Of a stretch of 64,000 nucleotides of DNA, positions 55,121 through 64,000 are shown piece after piece. This DNA comes from Noviherbaspirillum autotrophicum. Lineage in GTDB: Bacteria > Pseudomonadota > Gammaproteobacteria > Burkholderiales > Burkholderiaceae_D. The notes beneath the pieces are model-generated. The model was not told where the DNA came from and ran no database searches. It was given only the letters and a program-made list of their open reading frames with translations. Numbering within the stretch: the first letter of the stretch is position 1; each line of letters starts with the position of its first letter. The stretch is taken from positions 248,001 to 312,000 of the forward strand of contig NZ_JWJG01000028.1 in assembly GCF_000818395.1 (NCBI RefSeq), written 5' to 3'. Both the position numbers and the translations under genes were made by a program.

Positions 55121-55725
55121 AGATGGCGCGAGCGCCCCGTTCCGCTGCCACCTGGGCGATTCTTGGCGCCGCGCTGCTGATGGCTGCCGTCGCATTGCGG
55201 CAAGATCTGGAACAGACCATGACGCGCCACATGCTCGTGCAGATCCCGATGCTGCTCGTCGCCGGCATCGCCTGCAGCCGCAGCATGTCGGCGCTGCAAA
55301 CTGATTCTGAGCGGTTGAGCCGGCTGGAAGCATGGAATGCGCACGGTCTGACCGGCCTGCTGGTTTTCCTGCTGACGACCGCCTACTGGATGATTCCCCG
55401 GGCGCTCGACAGCGCGGTTGCCTGCGCCGCCGCTGAGCTAGCGAAGATGCTTTCACTCTTTGTCGCCGGTTTCCTGCTGCCGGCGTCGCTGGCGCGCGCA
55501 AACACGATCCTCCAGCTTTTCTTTCTCGGTAATTTCGCCTCGATGATGGCGATCGTCGGGATGCTGTATCAGGACGCGCCGCAGCGGCTTTGCAATTTTT
55601 ATCTGGTCGACGATCAGGTGTGGGCCGGCATGGGGCTGGTCACGCTGGCGGTCGTCCTCCCGCTGCTATGGTGCCTGTGCCTGAAATCGGTACGTGACTA
55701 TTTCACAGGCAAGAAAGCAGGCTAG
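55117..55725 (+). CDS. multi-pass membrane protein, possible CtaG-like assembly factor
   Basis: 202 residues, about six helices. TRHMLVQIPMLLVAG recalls the CtaG-type segment of caa3 oxidase assembly proteins, but I am not certain. GTG start overlaps the SCO stop (GTGA), with ATG two codons later an alternative. Last gene of the cluster. If not an assembly factor, it is an unknown membrane protein tied to this oxidase. Confidence 0.65.
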   Translation: MKMARAPRSAATWAILGAALLMAAVALRQDLEQTMTRHMLVQIPMLLVAGIACSRSMSALQTDSERLSRLEAWNAHGLTGLLVFLLTTAYWMIPRALDSAVACAAAELAKMLSLFVAGFLLPASLARANTILQLFFLGNFASMMAIVGMLYQDAPQRLCNFYLVDDQVWAGMGLVTLAVVLPLLWCLCLKSVRDYFTGKKAG

Positions 55726-55951
55726 TTCTTCCGCAAATGGAAGATGGACTCTCCGTGTTCCGAGTCGCGGCACTCCCCGATCATTTCTCCACAACAGCGC
55801 TTCCATCAAGCACCACAATATCCTGCTGAATGCAGTATGCGCCCGCGAAACATCGAGATGCGCATTTAAACGGCGGCTCGGAGGCGCTCCTGATTTGTAT
55901 TATGCTGTTCGTAGCTAGTCCATTGTTTCGCGCGACGCGAAGAGGTGTGCC

Positions 55952-56320
55952 ATGCCAGACAGCCAATTCGATCAACTTGGGGAAGACAGGCGTGCTGCGA
56001 TCAAGAAGGTTGAGGCAGCCGGTTGGGGCGTCTTCTTTATCTGGATAGGGATAGCTTTCCTTGCGAATCTCAGCTTAGGGGTGGGGTTGTTTGGTATCGG
56101 CATCATCATGCTCGGGATTCAGATGGGAAGAAGGCACTTTCACCTGCCCATCGAAGGATTCGGGCTCGTGATGGGTATGCTGTTCGTTCTGGCCGGGCTT
56201 TGGAATTTACTGAGGATTATCCTTGGCCAAGAACCGATTCCACACGGCCTCATGCCTGTCCTTAGCATCGCGGTGGGCATCGTACTCGTCGTTTCCGCAG
56301 TGCTTCGTAAGCGGCACTAG
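55952..56320 (+). CDS. small hypothetical membrane protein
   Basis: 122 residues with about four helices (near 25-40, 42-57, 70-90 and 98-116), no signal peptide, no Cys. No family recognised. Codon use resembles the neighbours but the upstream gap (55726-55951) is long, so it likely has its own promoter. Confidence 0.65.
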   Translation: MPDSQFDQLGEDRRAAIKKVEAAGWGVFFIWIGIAFLANLSLGVGLFGIGIIMLGIQMGRRHFHLPIEGFGLVMGMLFVLAGLWNLLRIILGQEPIPHGLMPVLSIAVGIVLVVSAVLRKRH

Positions 56321-56427
56321 CATCTCTCCGCCGTGCATCAATTTTCCGTCGGCCCCGGGGCATGTTTCTTCAATTTGTCGACGGCAAAGGAGCGCTCGGT
56401 ACGCAGATCCCGCCAATAGGAGGACGT

Positions 56428-56700
56428 ATGAACAGAGTCATCGCGCTTGGAGCCGCCGTCATCGGAGGAATCATCGCATTCCGGTCTCTTTCCACCGCGC
56501 CGCGCCGCCGCTTTGGTGCTGCGCTCAGCGCGCGGATGCTTCGACACATGGAGCGCATGATGAAGAGCCTTCCCGATAACTCGCCGCCGAAACTGGTCAT
56601 GTCCGTTTTGCCGCGCTTGCACGAGCAGAACGAGCAGATCATTGCCATGCTGCGGGAGCAAAATGCGCTCCTTCGCGAGAATCTAGAAAGGCCGCATTGA
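56428..56700 (+). CDS. small hypothetical protein
   Basis: 90 residues. A hydrophobic N-terminal segment (about 3-17, IALGAAVIGGIIAF) is followed by an Arg-rich amphipathic helix (RRRFGAALSARMLRHMERMM) and a heptad-like tail (EQNEQIIAMLREQNALLREN), probably coiled coil. AGGAGG lies just before the ATG. No family recognised. Confidence 0.65.
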   Translation: MNRVIALGAAVIGGIIAFRSLSTAPRRRFGAALSARMLRHMERMMKSLPDNSPPKLVMSVLPRLHEQNEQIIAMLREQNALLRENLERPH

Positions 56701-56786
56701 TTTACTCTGGACAGAGCGACGATTTAACCAAGGAGAAATGGTCGCACGTCGACGCCTGAGTGCGACGTGCTGGGGGAGGGTGGAAA

Positions 56787-57062
56787 TCAGGCGGTATGCG
56801 GTGCGCTGAACGTGGTCGAACGCATGACCAGCGGACGGCCTGGCACGCCTGCGGCAACCAGGCGTCGTGCAACGCCATTGATGGTCGCTTCATAGGCATG
56901 AAACAGGTCGATCATATCGGCATCATGATCGTCTATGCTCTTCATGGCGGAAAGCATTTGAATGGCGTCGTGGGTAACAAGGCACTGATGCTTGACTGAT
57001 TCTACTGTGACGGTGAAGGCGACGCCGTCGTTGGTTAGGGCTGGTTGCAGTGTGCGGCTCAT
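56787..57062 (-). CDS. small hypothetical protein, possible DUF1488 relative
   Basis: 91 residues, soluble; the FTVTVESVKHQCLVTHDAIQ pattern loosely fits DUF1488, but I am unsure. It has a single Cys and an amphipathic helix in HAYEATINGVARRLVA. AGGAGCTC precedes the ATG. Function unknown. Confidence 0.55.
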   Translation of the reverse strand: MSRTLQPALTNDGVAFTVTVESVKHQCLVTHDAIQMLSAMKSIDDHDADMIDLFHAYEATINGVARRLVAAGVPGRPLVMRSTTFSAPHTA

Positions 57063-57380
57063 GATGAGCTCCTTTATCCTGGAGGGACTGGAAGTCCCGG
57101 GGTGCTAATCGACCGCAGGGCACGACCGGAGTGCTTGAATGCATCGCCGGGAACGCCATGGATCGATAAAAAAACTTGGAATTGAATTCCGAGTAGTGTG
57201 TGCTCTGAGAAAGAACACTCGTAGAGGAGGGGAATACTCCGCAGGAGGCCTTCATAGAAGACGCGTGACGTCATCAATATTCTTTTGTCGTCACGTGAAT
57301 AAGACAACGCATTGGGGGATTAGTTTGATTAATTGCAAATATATTTTTGCAATGGCGAATGGCTGATTTCCAATGCAGGT
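57063..57380. other. intergenic region upstream of 57062 and downstream of gntK
   Basis: 318 bp, AT-rich near its right end. ATTGCAAA (57332-57339) and TTTGCAAT (57346-57353) form an 8 bp inverted repeat with a 6-base spacer. It lies just past the gntK stop, so it may be a terminator stem without a T-run or an operator. Confidence 0.45.
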
Positions 57381-57932
57381 TCAACCATGGCCTGGCTGGA
57401 CACTGCCGGACGTGGCAAGGCGCAACAGGATCTTATCGATGAGCGCGGCAGACGGCTTGCTGATATCGAGCCAGATTCCTGCCTCGTCCGGCGCTAGCGG
57501 TTCAAGGTCGGCGAGCTGGCTATCCAGCAGGGATAATGGCATGAAGTGGCCAGTCCTTCCTTGTATGCGTGCTGCAATGAGGTCACGGTCGCCGTGCAGG
57601 TGAATGAAAAACAGCGCGGGGTCCCCGCCACGCAGCAAGTCACGATAGCGGCGTTTTAACGCAGAACAGGAAAGAATCAGTCCCTCGTCGCACGCGGCAG
57701 CTTCCCCGATTCTTGCACTCAGCAACTGCAGCCAGCCTTGGCGATCGATATCGTTTAACGGGTTTCCGGCAGCCATCTTCGCGATATTCGCCGGTGGGTG
57801 GTAGTCGTCTCCTTCCGCATAGGCATAGCCAAGGCGGGCAGCAAGCCGCCTGCCGATTTCGCTTTTTCCGCAACCGGATACGCCCATCACCACGAGGCGT
57901 GCCGGCTGGCGCGGCGCTACCTGGATACCCAT
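57381..57932 (-). CDS. gntK: gluconokinase
   Basis: 183 residues with the P-loop VSGCGKSEIG and the gluconokinase pattern YAEGDDYHPPANIAKMAAG, LSCSALKRRYRDLLR and GHFMPLSLLDSQL. It phosphorylates gluconate to 6-phosphogluconate for the pentose or Entner-Doudoroff routes. Slightly long N terminus before the P-loop. No gluconate transporter nearby. Confidence 0.9.
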   Translation of the reverse strand: MGIQVAPRQPARLVVMGVSGCGKSEIGRRLAARLGYAYAEGDDYHPPANIAKMAAGNPLNDIDRQGWLQLLSARIGEAAACDEGLILSCSALKRRYRDLLRGGDPALFFIHLHGDRDLIAARIQGRTGHFMPLSLLDSQLADLEPLAPDEAGIWLDISKPSAALIDKILLRLATSGSVQPGHG

Positions 57933-58057
57933 GCAAGCTCCGGGAGTTCAGTCCCTATTGGATCAGCATCGCGTACCATTCACGGCGTTTCAGTGCAGGA
58001 ATGTTCGAACTCCCTATTCGATCGGACTACTCAAAAATTTCAACGCCCCACACTATG

Positions 58058-58492
58058 CTATTCAGTACATGGGTGGCGGTCGATAAGTCGATCAATCATC
58101 TGTTGCAGGCGCTCGTATGCCGCCTCATCGCCGAAGGTTTTCCTCCATTGGGAAAGATCGACAAAACCATCCGCCCCCAGCGTTTTCGACGCCAGTTCAA
58201 TGCTTTGGAGAAGCACCGGGGAAAGTATTCCGTCGGTAGTTTTGACACAAAGAAATGGGGCCGATTTGTTCTGTTCGTTCGCTTTAACGAGATGAAGGAG
58301 GTCGAACATTTTGCTCTCGGCGAAATATATGCCGCAAAGGATTGCATCAACCCTTTCGGCAAGTATCTCCTGGGCCATAGCCAACGAAGTGCAGATATGC
58401 GCCTCATAATGCCCTTGTAGCGCGCGCATTGCGACAGGTGCCGATTCAGGAGTCGCTGCGAGCATGACGCGCTTCTTCAGTATTGATTTCAC
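58058..58492 (-). CDS. receiver-like protein lacking the phosphoacceptor Asp
   Basis: 144 residues starting at a GTG (MKSILKKRVMLAATP), resembling a response-regulator receiver: beta-1 is KKRVMLAA and the beta-3 region is VDAILCGIYFAES. Where active receivers have Asp there is Cys-Gly, so phosphorylation is unlikely. The C terminus (LQQMIDRLIDRHPCTE) is helical. No DNA-binding domain. The GTG is chosen because an ATG at 58465 would cut the first strand. Confidence 0.6.
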   Translation of the reverse strand: MKSILKKRVMLAATPESAPVAMRALQGHYEAHICTSLAMAQEILAERVDAILCGIYFAESKMFDLLHLVKANEQNKSAPFLCVKTTDGILSPVLLQSIELASKTLGADGFVDLSQWRKTFGDEAAYERLQQMIDRLIDRHPCTE

Positions 58493-58901
58493 AATCGCTC
58501 TCAGGGCAATGTTCGCTATCGAACAGGAAAGAAATATCGACGAGTGTAAGGACACAAAACGATTGCGTCTAGTCAATATTTTTCCAATCGCGATTAAGTT
58601 TCGGAACTGGCTTGTTTCCTATGACAGACCAGCGTTTTACGACATTTTAAGCAAGGCCAATACTCAAGCAGCTTGCCAATCATCGCCCGAGCCGCTCCAT
58701 TACAGACGCGATTATCGCTCTCGGCTACATGCTTTACCTGAATCTTCGGTTCGGCAAAGACGCCTGAGCTTGGTATTCCCTCAACATGAGTCGACTGTAA
58801 AGCCACGCTTTCGTACCTTTTCGAACCTACCGGGCAGCCGCTCTCGCAAAATGTCCGGACACAGTCATTGTTATACTTAATGTTTTTCTTGGGTTTCTCC
58901 T
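58493..58901. other. intergenic region upstream of the cupin gene
   Basis: 409 bp, more AT-rich than average around 58560-58620. It should hold promoters for the divergent receiver-like and cupin genes. No convincing gene, repeat or regulatory palindrome seen. Confidence 0.45.
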
Positions 58902-59204
58902 ATGGCTCACATTCCGGCGCCCTTGCTTGGCCTGGGCAAATTGAGTAGCGAGGCTGGCGACGTGACCGTCGCTACGCGCGAAAACGTCAGTACTGCGGTT
59001 CATACGCATCCAACGACAAATTACGTGACAGTGACAGAAGGAGTTTTGTACCTGACGTTACACGGAGTGGAGCAGGTGGTTCGACCCGGTGAGTGGTGCG
59101 TTATTCCCGCCCATGCGGAACACGCCGAACGCTTTGTCGAAAAGACATCGGTAGTCGTTTTCTGGATCAAGGACCAGGCCGATCAGTCTGACGGACGTAG
59201 CTGA
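58902..59204 (+). CDS. small cupin-domain protein
   Basis: 100 residues with a single cupin barrel: metal-site pattern VHTHPTTNYVTVTEG then GEWCVIPAHAEHAERF. One cupin fold of this size may be a sugar or metal-binding enzyme or a sensor-like protein. TTCTCC stretch precedes ATG, no strong ribosome site. Function unknown. Confidence 0.78.
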   Translation: MAHIPAPLLGLGKLSSEAGDVTVATRENVSTAVHTHPTTNYVTVTEGVLYLTLHGVEQVVRPGEWCVIPAHAEHAERFVEKTSVVVFWIKDQADQSDGRS

Positions 59205-59425
59205 AATTGACTTTCAAGTAGCGCTGACAGCACCGGATGTCGGTTTTATCGCGGCAAGCGGTCGATCATCATTAAGCGTTATCAGAAGCAGTGTGACAAG
59301 GATCGGACGGTCGCTCCTTTGGCGTTGAACATTTAAAGGGTTGCTTCGTCTTCCCTTGGTATGCCAGTGAGTAGTTACCGCCCGCGCGGCTTGAATGCAC
59401 GTATCTGTTCCAACTCAGGAGGATC

Positions 59426-59908
59426 ATGATGGTCAGCAAGAACACAATTTGTCTCTGGTACGACGGCACCGCGCTGGATGCCGCGACGTTCTATGCAGAG
59501 ACATTCCCGAACAGCGCGGTGAAGGCAGTCCATCATGCTCCTGGCGATTATCCTTCAGGCAAGCAGGGCGATGTCTTGACGGTCGAGTTTACCGTAATGG
59601 GCATTCCTTGTCTCGGCCTGAATGCGGGCCCAGCGTTCAAGCACAACGAGGCATTTTCATTCCAGGTTGCGACGGACGACCAGGCAGAAACGGATCGCTT
59701 GTGGAACGCAATTGTTGGAAACGACGGCCAGGAAAGCGCATGCGGCTGGTGCAAGGACAAGTGGGGATTGTCGTGGCAGATCACGCCACGCGCCCTGACG
59801 GAGGCCATCACCGATCCTGATCGCGCAGCGGCCAAGCGCGCCTTCGATGCCATGATGGGGATGGGAAAGATCGACATAGCTGCGGTCGAAGCGGCTCGCC
59901 GCGGCTGA
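59426..59908 (+). CDS. VOC-family PhnB/3-demethylubiquinone methyltransferase-like protein
   Basis: 160 residues of the glyoxalase/bleomycin-resistance fold: ICLWYDGTALDAATFYAETFP, then LNAGPAFKHNEAFSFQV and the loop CGWCKDKWGLSWQITP. This is the PF06983-like group; many members are uncharacterised. AGGAGG precedes tandem ATG codons, so the start may be 59426 or 59429. Function unknown. Confidence 0.82.
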   Translation: MMVSKNTICLWYDGTALDAATFYAETFPNSAVKAVHHAPGDYPSGKQGDVLTVEFTVMGIPCLGLNAGPAFKHNEAFSFQVATDDQAETDRLWNAIVGNDGQESACGWCKDKWGLSWQITPRALTEAITDPDRAAAKRAFDAMMGMGKIDIAAVEAARRG

Positions 59909-60030
59909 ACGGCTATTGGCAGAAATGGTAGCCAGCCGGACCAGGCAAGATTGCCTCTTGCGATCTGGGCCCGGCCGGCAGATGAAGCGCCTTCAAAGTC
60001 GAGAAGCCCGGAGGCTGTCCTACGCACGTG

Positions 60031-60414
60031 TCAATGCGGTTTCGCATATTTTGCGACGCCTGTCACATCAACCAGGACGCATCGCTCATTACCGACGACC
60101 CAGGCGTCATGATCGGGCGGCATGTAGAAAAAGTCGTTGGGACCGTATTCAACTTGTGATCCATCATCCATCTGCACCGTCATCCTGCCCTGAAGAATCA
60201 ACCCGGTATGGGCGGCCTTACAGGAATCGGTCCCCGCAATCGGTTTTACATGCTGACTCCATTTCCAGCCTGGCTCAAATTCTCCCCTGCCAAAAAGGTG
60301 GTCCCCCAATTCATAAACCTGCATTTTTCCCTTGCCGTCCACGAACGGCCGGGTTTCATCGGGCTGGTCGGCAGGCTTGCGGACCAAGCTGCGTCTTTCA
60401 AGTATGGTGCTCAT
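60031..60414 (-). CDS. cupin-domain protein
   Basis: 127 residues with one cupin barrel: WSQHVKPIAG, AHTGLILQGRMTVQMDDG and PNDFFYMPPDHDAWVVG carry the beta-barrel pattern. Start at MSTILERRS follows GGAGGGAATATC. The N-terminal 20 residues are a charged extension. Function unknown. Confidence 0.8.
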   Translation of the reverse strand: MSTILERRSLVRKPADQPDETRPFVDGKGKMQVYELGDHLFGRGEFEPGWKWSQHVKPIAGTDSCKAAHTGLILQGRMTVQMDDGSQVEYGPNDFFYMPPDHDAWVVGNERCVLVDVTGVAKYAKPH

Positions 60415-60757
60415 GATATTCCCTCCTTGCAGGAAACATTGCTCGCCATTGATGGCGAGATGCAGCCGCACAGAAAGCGAAGCCGAAAACAGGAACGGCG
60501 CAGTGGACTGTGCGCCTGCCCAACCAGCATAGGCTAGGTCGGTGTGAGATCAAGCGAAGTCGTCATCTGATTGATCCCGCGTCACGCTCATGTGCTATTC
60601 CTGGTCACCGAGGAGAGTCGTTGCAGCTAGTTGCCGTTATTCAAAAACGGTTGTTAGTAGTCATGGGCGAGTAATCTTGACGAAGCGAACCCTCTTACCT
60701 TGATATTGTCTTATTCCTCATAGCGATATTTTGCCCCGGCAAATATGAGGTGGTTTC
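60415..60757. other. intergenic region between cupin and PAS-GGDEF-EAL gene
   Basis: 343 bp with short chance frames only. Divergent promoters expected; GAGGTGG precedes the ATG at 60758. No palindrome recognised. Confidence 0.45.
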
Positions 60758-63700
60758 ATGGATCAGCAGACATCGGGGCGGCATCCTGAAGAGCGCCAGT
60801 CGGACGATAAGGCGGGAAATGCCGACAGCGTCAACTCTCTTGCAACGTCTGTGCTGGAAAACAGCCATGACTTGGTTGCGGCAGTGGATTCGGAGTTGCG
60901 CTTTGTCGCGCTCAACGCACCTTTTCGGCGCGAATTTGAACTGATTTTCGGCATTCCTGTGCAATCCGGCCGGCGCTTGGGCGATGTTCTGGCGCATCTG
61001 ACCAATGACCGCGAAAAGGCGGCAACCTTATGCCGGCGCGCTTTGGCCGGCGAATCGTTTCGGGTGATTGAAGATTTTGGCGACGACAAGCTGCTGAGAA
61101 AAAGTTACGAACTGGCCTTCACACCTATCTTCGATACCTATCATCAGCCGATCTACGCCGCTCTTGTTATCCGCGACCTGACGATGATGCGGGTGACGGA
61201 ACGACGTTTCGGTGCATTGCTGGAGGCAGCCCCCGATGCCACGATCATCATGCGGCCAGATGGCACGATTGATCTGGCCAACGCCCATGCCGAGCGCATG
61301 TTTGGGTATGCCCGGCACTCGATGTTGGGTCTTCCTGTGGAACGGCTGATTCCAGCACGGTTTCGTGAGAGACATATTGCACAGCGCCATCAATTCGCAC
61401 TTCATCCGGCAAGCAGGCCGATGGGCAGTGGCCGCACCGATTTACTCGGCGTGCGCGCAGACGGCTTAGAGTTTCCAGTTGAAATCAGTTTAAATCCACT
61501 GGATGTGGGTGGCGAAACCATGGTGGTTGCGGCCATCCGCGATATGACGGTTCGCCAACGCGCTGAAGACCAGTTGCGCGCGTTATCGGCGGAACTGGAA
61601 CGGCGCGTGGCGGAGCGCACCGCCGAGCTTGAGCACGTGCACAAGATTTTCAAAACGACTTTCGAGCAGGCGTCAGTCGGCATTGCGCATGTCGCGCTTG
61701 ATGGGAGATGGATTCAGGTTAATCAAAAACTATGCGACATCGTTGGCTATTCAATCGATGAAATGGCGTTGCTGACATTTCAGGACATTACTTATCCGGC
61801 TGACCTCGATGCGGATCTGAAGTTGATGTCGCAACTCTTGGCTGGAGAAATTCCTACGTATGCCATGGATAAGCGCTATGAGCACAAGAACAGCCAAATC
61901 ATCTGGATTAACCTCAGCGTTTCTCTCGTAAGAGACAACCAGGGCGCCCCCGAGTATTTCATCTCGATTGTGAAAGACATCAGCGACCGCAAACGCGCCG
62001 AGGCAGAGCTGCAAAAAAGTAAGGACGATCTTGAATTGGCTGTTTCAGCCACCGGTGTTGGCATGTTTGACTTTTACCCACAAACCGGCGACGTCAACTG
62101 GAGCGCCGAGATGAAGCGGCAGTATGGCCTGCCCCCGGACGCGCATGTGGATTACGATACTTTCCTGTCCACAGTACATCCCGACGATCGCTCGCACGTA
62201 GAGGTGGGGTTGGCACAGGCAATGCAGGACCCGTCACATAGCCGATTTCAACTGGAGCACCGCATTCTTCGCTTTGATGACAAACTGGAGCGCTGGATTC
62301 AAGCGCGCGGGCAGTTCTTTTTCGACGGCGGCCAACCATGGAGGTGCATCGGAACCGCACTCGATATCACGGAAAAAAAACAGGCCGAAGAGGCGCTACG
62401 GGAAAGTGAACGTCAACTCAGATTGATCTTCGATGCGACACCCATTGGAATGGTCAGGCGAACGGTCCGCGGTGAGCTGCGAGAGGCCAATGCCGCATTC
62501 CTGCGCTTGATCGGATACAGCCGCGACGATCTTCTTTCCGGGAGACTCCGTGCGGATCAGTTGACACCGTCCGAATTTTTGGCGGCGGACCGAAAAGCGA
62601 TAGCGCAAGCATTACGACACGGAATATCTGCCGTGTTTGAAAAGGAATACCAGCGCACCAGCGGCGAGCGCGTTCCCGTCTTGGTGGCATTTGCTACCGC
62701 CGGCGGCGACAGGGACCTGGTGGGGTTTGTTCTCGACATCAGTGAACGCAAGCACGCGGAAGAACGCATCCGGCAAGCGGCGTTGCATGACCCCTTGACT
62801 GGATTGCCGAACCGCGTTTTGCTGTTCGACTACGCAAAGCGCATGTTTGCCCGCGCCAAACGCGCCGGGCAGCACAGCGCTGTCCTGTTTGTCGATCTCG
62901 ATCGCTTCAAGCCCATCAATGACAATTACGGCCACGAGGTGGGCGATGACGTCCTGCGCGAGGTGGCGCGGCGCATTACCCATTGCACGCGTGCCGACGA
63001 CATCGCATTCCGGCTAGGCGGTGATGAATTCCTGGTACTGCTGCCGGAAATCGATAACGATGCGAATGCCGGCGAGGTGGCGCGCCACATGGCCAACTGC
63101 GTTAACCGTCCTTACCATGTCGATGGCCTTGAACTCTCCGTTTCCCCATCTGTAGGCATCAGCATCTATCCGCGCGACGGCGAAGAAATCGACACTCTCG
63201 TGAACAACGCCGATGCTGCGATGTACCAGGCAAAGCAGGCGGGACGCAACAATATCCAGTTCTATTCCCAGGAGTTGGCGGCACAAGCGCAGTGGCAATC
63301 CCGCGTTGAAGAGCAAGTCAAAGTGGCGCTGGCCCATGACAGCTTCGAATTGTTCTATCAGCCAGTGATCGACATGCATACGTCTCGTCTGATCGGTGTG
63401 GAGGCACTAGTACGCTGGCCCCATGCCGAGATCGGACCGGACCGGTTTGTGCCGATTGCAGAATCGACGGGCCAAATCACCCGGCTTGGGGAATGGGTGG
63501 TTGGCGAGGCCTGCCGACAACACAAAAAGTGGCTGGAACATGGGCTGCCGCCTATCTCGATTGCAGTTAACGTGTCGGCCGTACAGCTACGCAATCACGA
63601 ATTTGCGCAGCAATTTGCCGGCCTGTTGGACAAGTACGCGTTGAAAGCGGAGGCGCTGCAGGTAGAAGTCACCGAAACTGCGCTCATGGAAAATATTGAG

Positions 63701-64000
63701 CGCACTATCGATGTCTTGGCGCAACTGCAACGGTTGAGCATCAAGGTTGCCCTGGATGATTTCGGCACTGGATATTCCAGCCTGAATTATCTGTCGCGGC
63801 TACCGATTAACAAAATCAAGGTGGACAAGTCATTCGTGCAACGGCTTTCCCATGATATGGCCAGTCAGGCAATTACCCAGGCCATCATTGCCTTGGGACG
63901 GTCCTTGAAACTGGAAGTGGTAGCCGAGGGCATTGAATCGGAAGCGACCTTGCATTACCTGCGCGAGCACGGATGCACCCACGCTCAGGGATACCATGTG
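60758..64000 (+). CDS. multi-PAS GGDEF-EAL protein, truncated by window end
   Basis: At least 1081 residues; the frame is open to the last base. Soluble, no signal or helix at the start. Four or more PAS domains (the second around ALLEAAPDATIIMRPDG, the third around FEQASVGIAHV) precede GGDEF (754-758) with the inhibitory-site RADD, and an EAL domain with Glu882-Ala-Leu (GVEALVRW). Likely a cytoplasmic or redox/light-type sensor that makes or degrades c-di-GMP. The end of the EAL domain lies outside the window. Confidence 0.87.
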   Translation, partial: MDQQTSGRHPEERQSDDKAGNADSVNSLATSVLENSHDLVAAVDSELRFVALNAPFRREFELIFGIPVQSGRRLGDVLAHLTNDREKAATLCRRALAGESFRVIEDFGDDKLLRKSYELAFTPIFDTYHQPIYAALVIRDLTMMRVTERRFGALLEAAPDATIIMRPDGTIDLANAHAERMFGYARHSMLGLPVERLIPARFRERHIAQRHQFALHPASRPMGSGRTDLLGVRADGLEFPVEISLNPLDVGGETMVVAAIRDMTVRQRAEDQLRALSAELERRVAERTAELEHVHKIFKTTFEQASVGIAHVALDGRWIQVNQKLCDIVGYSIDEMALLTFQDITYPADLDADLKLMSQLLAGEIPTYAMDKRYEHKNSQIIWINLSVSLVRDNQGAPEYFISIVKDISDRKRAEAELQKSKDDLELAVSATGVGMFDFYPQTGDVNWSAEMKRQYGLPPDAHVDYDTFLSTVHPDDRSHVEVGLAQAMQDPSHSRFQLEHRILRFDDKLERWIQARGQFFFDGGQPWRCIGTALDITEKKQAEEALRESERQLRLIFDATPIGMVRRTVRGELREANAAFLRLIGYSRDDLLSGRLRADQLTPSEFLAADRKAIAQALRHGISAVFEKEYQRTSGERVPVLVAFATAGGDRDLVGFVLDISERKHAEERIRQAALHDPLTGLPNRVLLFDYAKRMFARAKRAGQHSAVLFVDLDRFKPINDNYGHEVGDDVLREVARRITHCTRADDIAFRLGGDEFLVLLPEIDNDANAGEVARHMANCVNRPYHVDGLELSVSPSVGISIYPRDGEEIDTLVNNADAAMYQAKQAGRNNIQFYSQELAAQAQWQSRVEEQVKVALAHDSFELFYQPVIDMHTSRLIGVEALVRWPHAEIGPDRFVPIAESTGQITRLGEWVVGEACRQHKKWLEHGLPPISIAVNVSAVQLRNHEFAQQFAGLLDKYALKAEALQVEVTETALMENIERTIDVLAQLQRLSIKVALDDFGTGYSSLNYLSRLPINKIKVDKSFVQRLSHDMASQAITQAIIALGRSLKLEVVAEGIESEATLHYLREHGCTHAQGYHV

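Overview
This is a high-GC, densely coded chromosomal window with short intergenic gaps, many ATGA or GTGA start/stop overlaps and Shine-Dalgarno-led genes. Gene content points to a respiratory, metabolically flexible betaproteobacterium, most likely Burkholderiales/Oxalobacteraceae (Noviherbaspirillum, Massilia or Herbaspirillum-like). The features behind this are an alternative complex III/caa3 operon, a cbb3-like cluster, BigR-type persulfide control, DUF1622/HPP/DUF2795 proteins and many GGDEF-EAL proteins. The genus is an inference from protein style, not from a marker gene. No rRNA, tRNA, CRISPR array, IS element or phage gene was seen.

Layout. 1-5.3 kb: 3' end of an alternative complex III operon (ActF-like) running into SCO and caa3 oxidase subunits II, I, III and IV; subunit I is of the A2 (YSHP) type. 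5.3-11.6 kb: SDR and Zn-dependent alcohol dehydrogenases, two CDF metal exporters, HPP, DUF1622, ZIP and DUF2795 proteins. 12.3-20.5 kb: a tightly packed minus-strand run of a TPP enzyme, an enolase-superfamily protein, a D-lactate-dehydrogenase-like flavin/Fe-S enzyme, an orphan sensory-rhodopsin-transducer homologue, a beta/gamma-crystallin-like secreted protein and a VKOR flanked by SPW membrane repeats. 21-29 kb: HDOD protein, thioesterase, Kef-type antiporter, MerT/MerP pair, transglutaminase-like protein, TlpA-like thioredoxin and a 5'-3' exonuclease.

29.2-36 kb is a sulfur island. Divergent from a BigR-like repressor and its operator lie two YeeE/YedE transporters plus TauE on one side. 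On the other side are a persulfide-dioxygenase-like MBL protein, a DUF442 sulfurtransferase, DUF2892, an AhpD-like protein, DsrE, a TsdB/TsdA-like cytochrome pair (behind a 29-codon leader ORF) and a secreted DsrE. 36-38 kb holds small unknowns.

38.4-55.7 kb combines c-di-GMP signalling with low-oxygen energy metabolism. It holds two large GGDEF-EAL receptors, a GH65 phosphorylase fused to a HAD phosphoglucomutase, a universal stress protein, L-lactate dehydrogenase and a ccoN(CcoS-fused)-ccoO-monoheme cytochrome-SCO cluster. Two paralogous small cytochromes flank the sugar/lactate genes. FNR-like boxes precede ccoN and one of the small cytochromes, suggesting an oxygen-responsive regulon. 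56-64 kb holds small hypothetical genes, gluconokinase, a receiver-like protein lacking its Asp, cupins, a VOC protein and a PAS-GGDEF-EAL protein cut by the window end.
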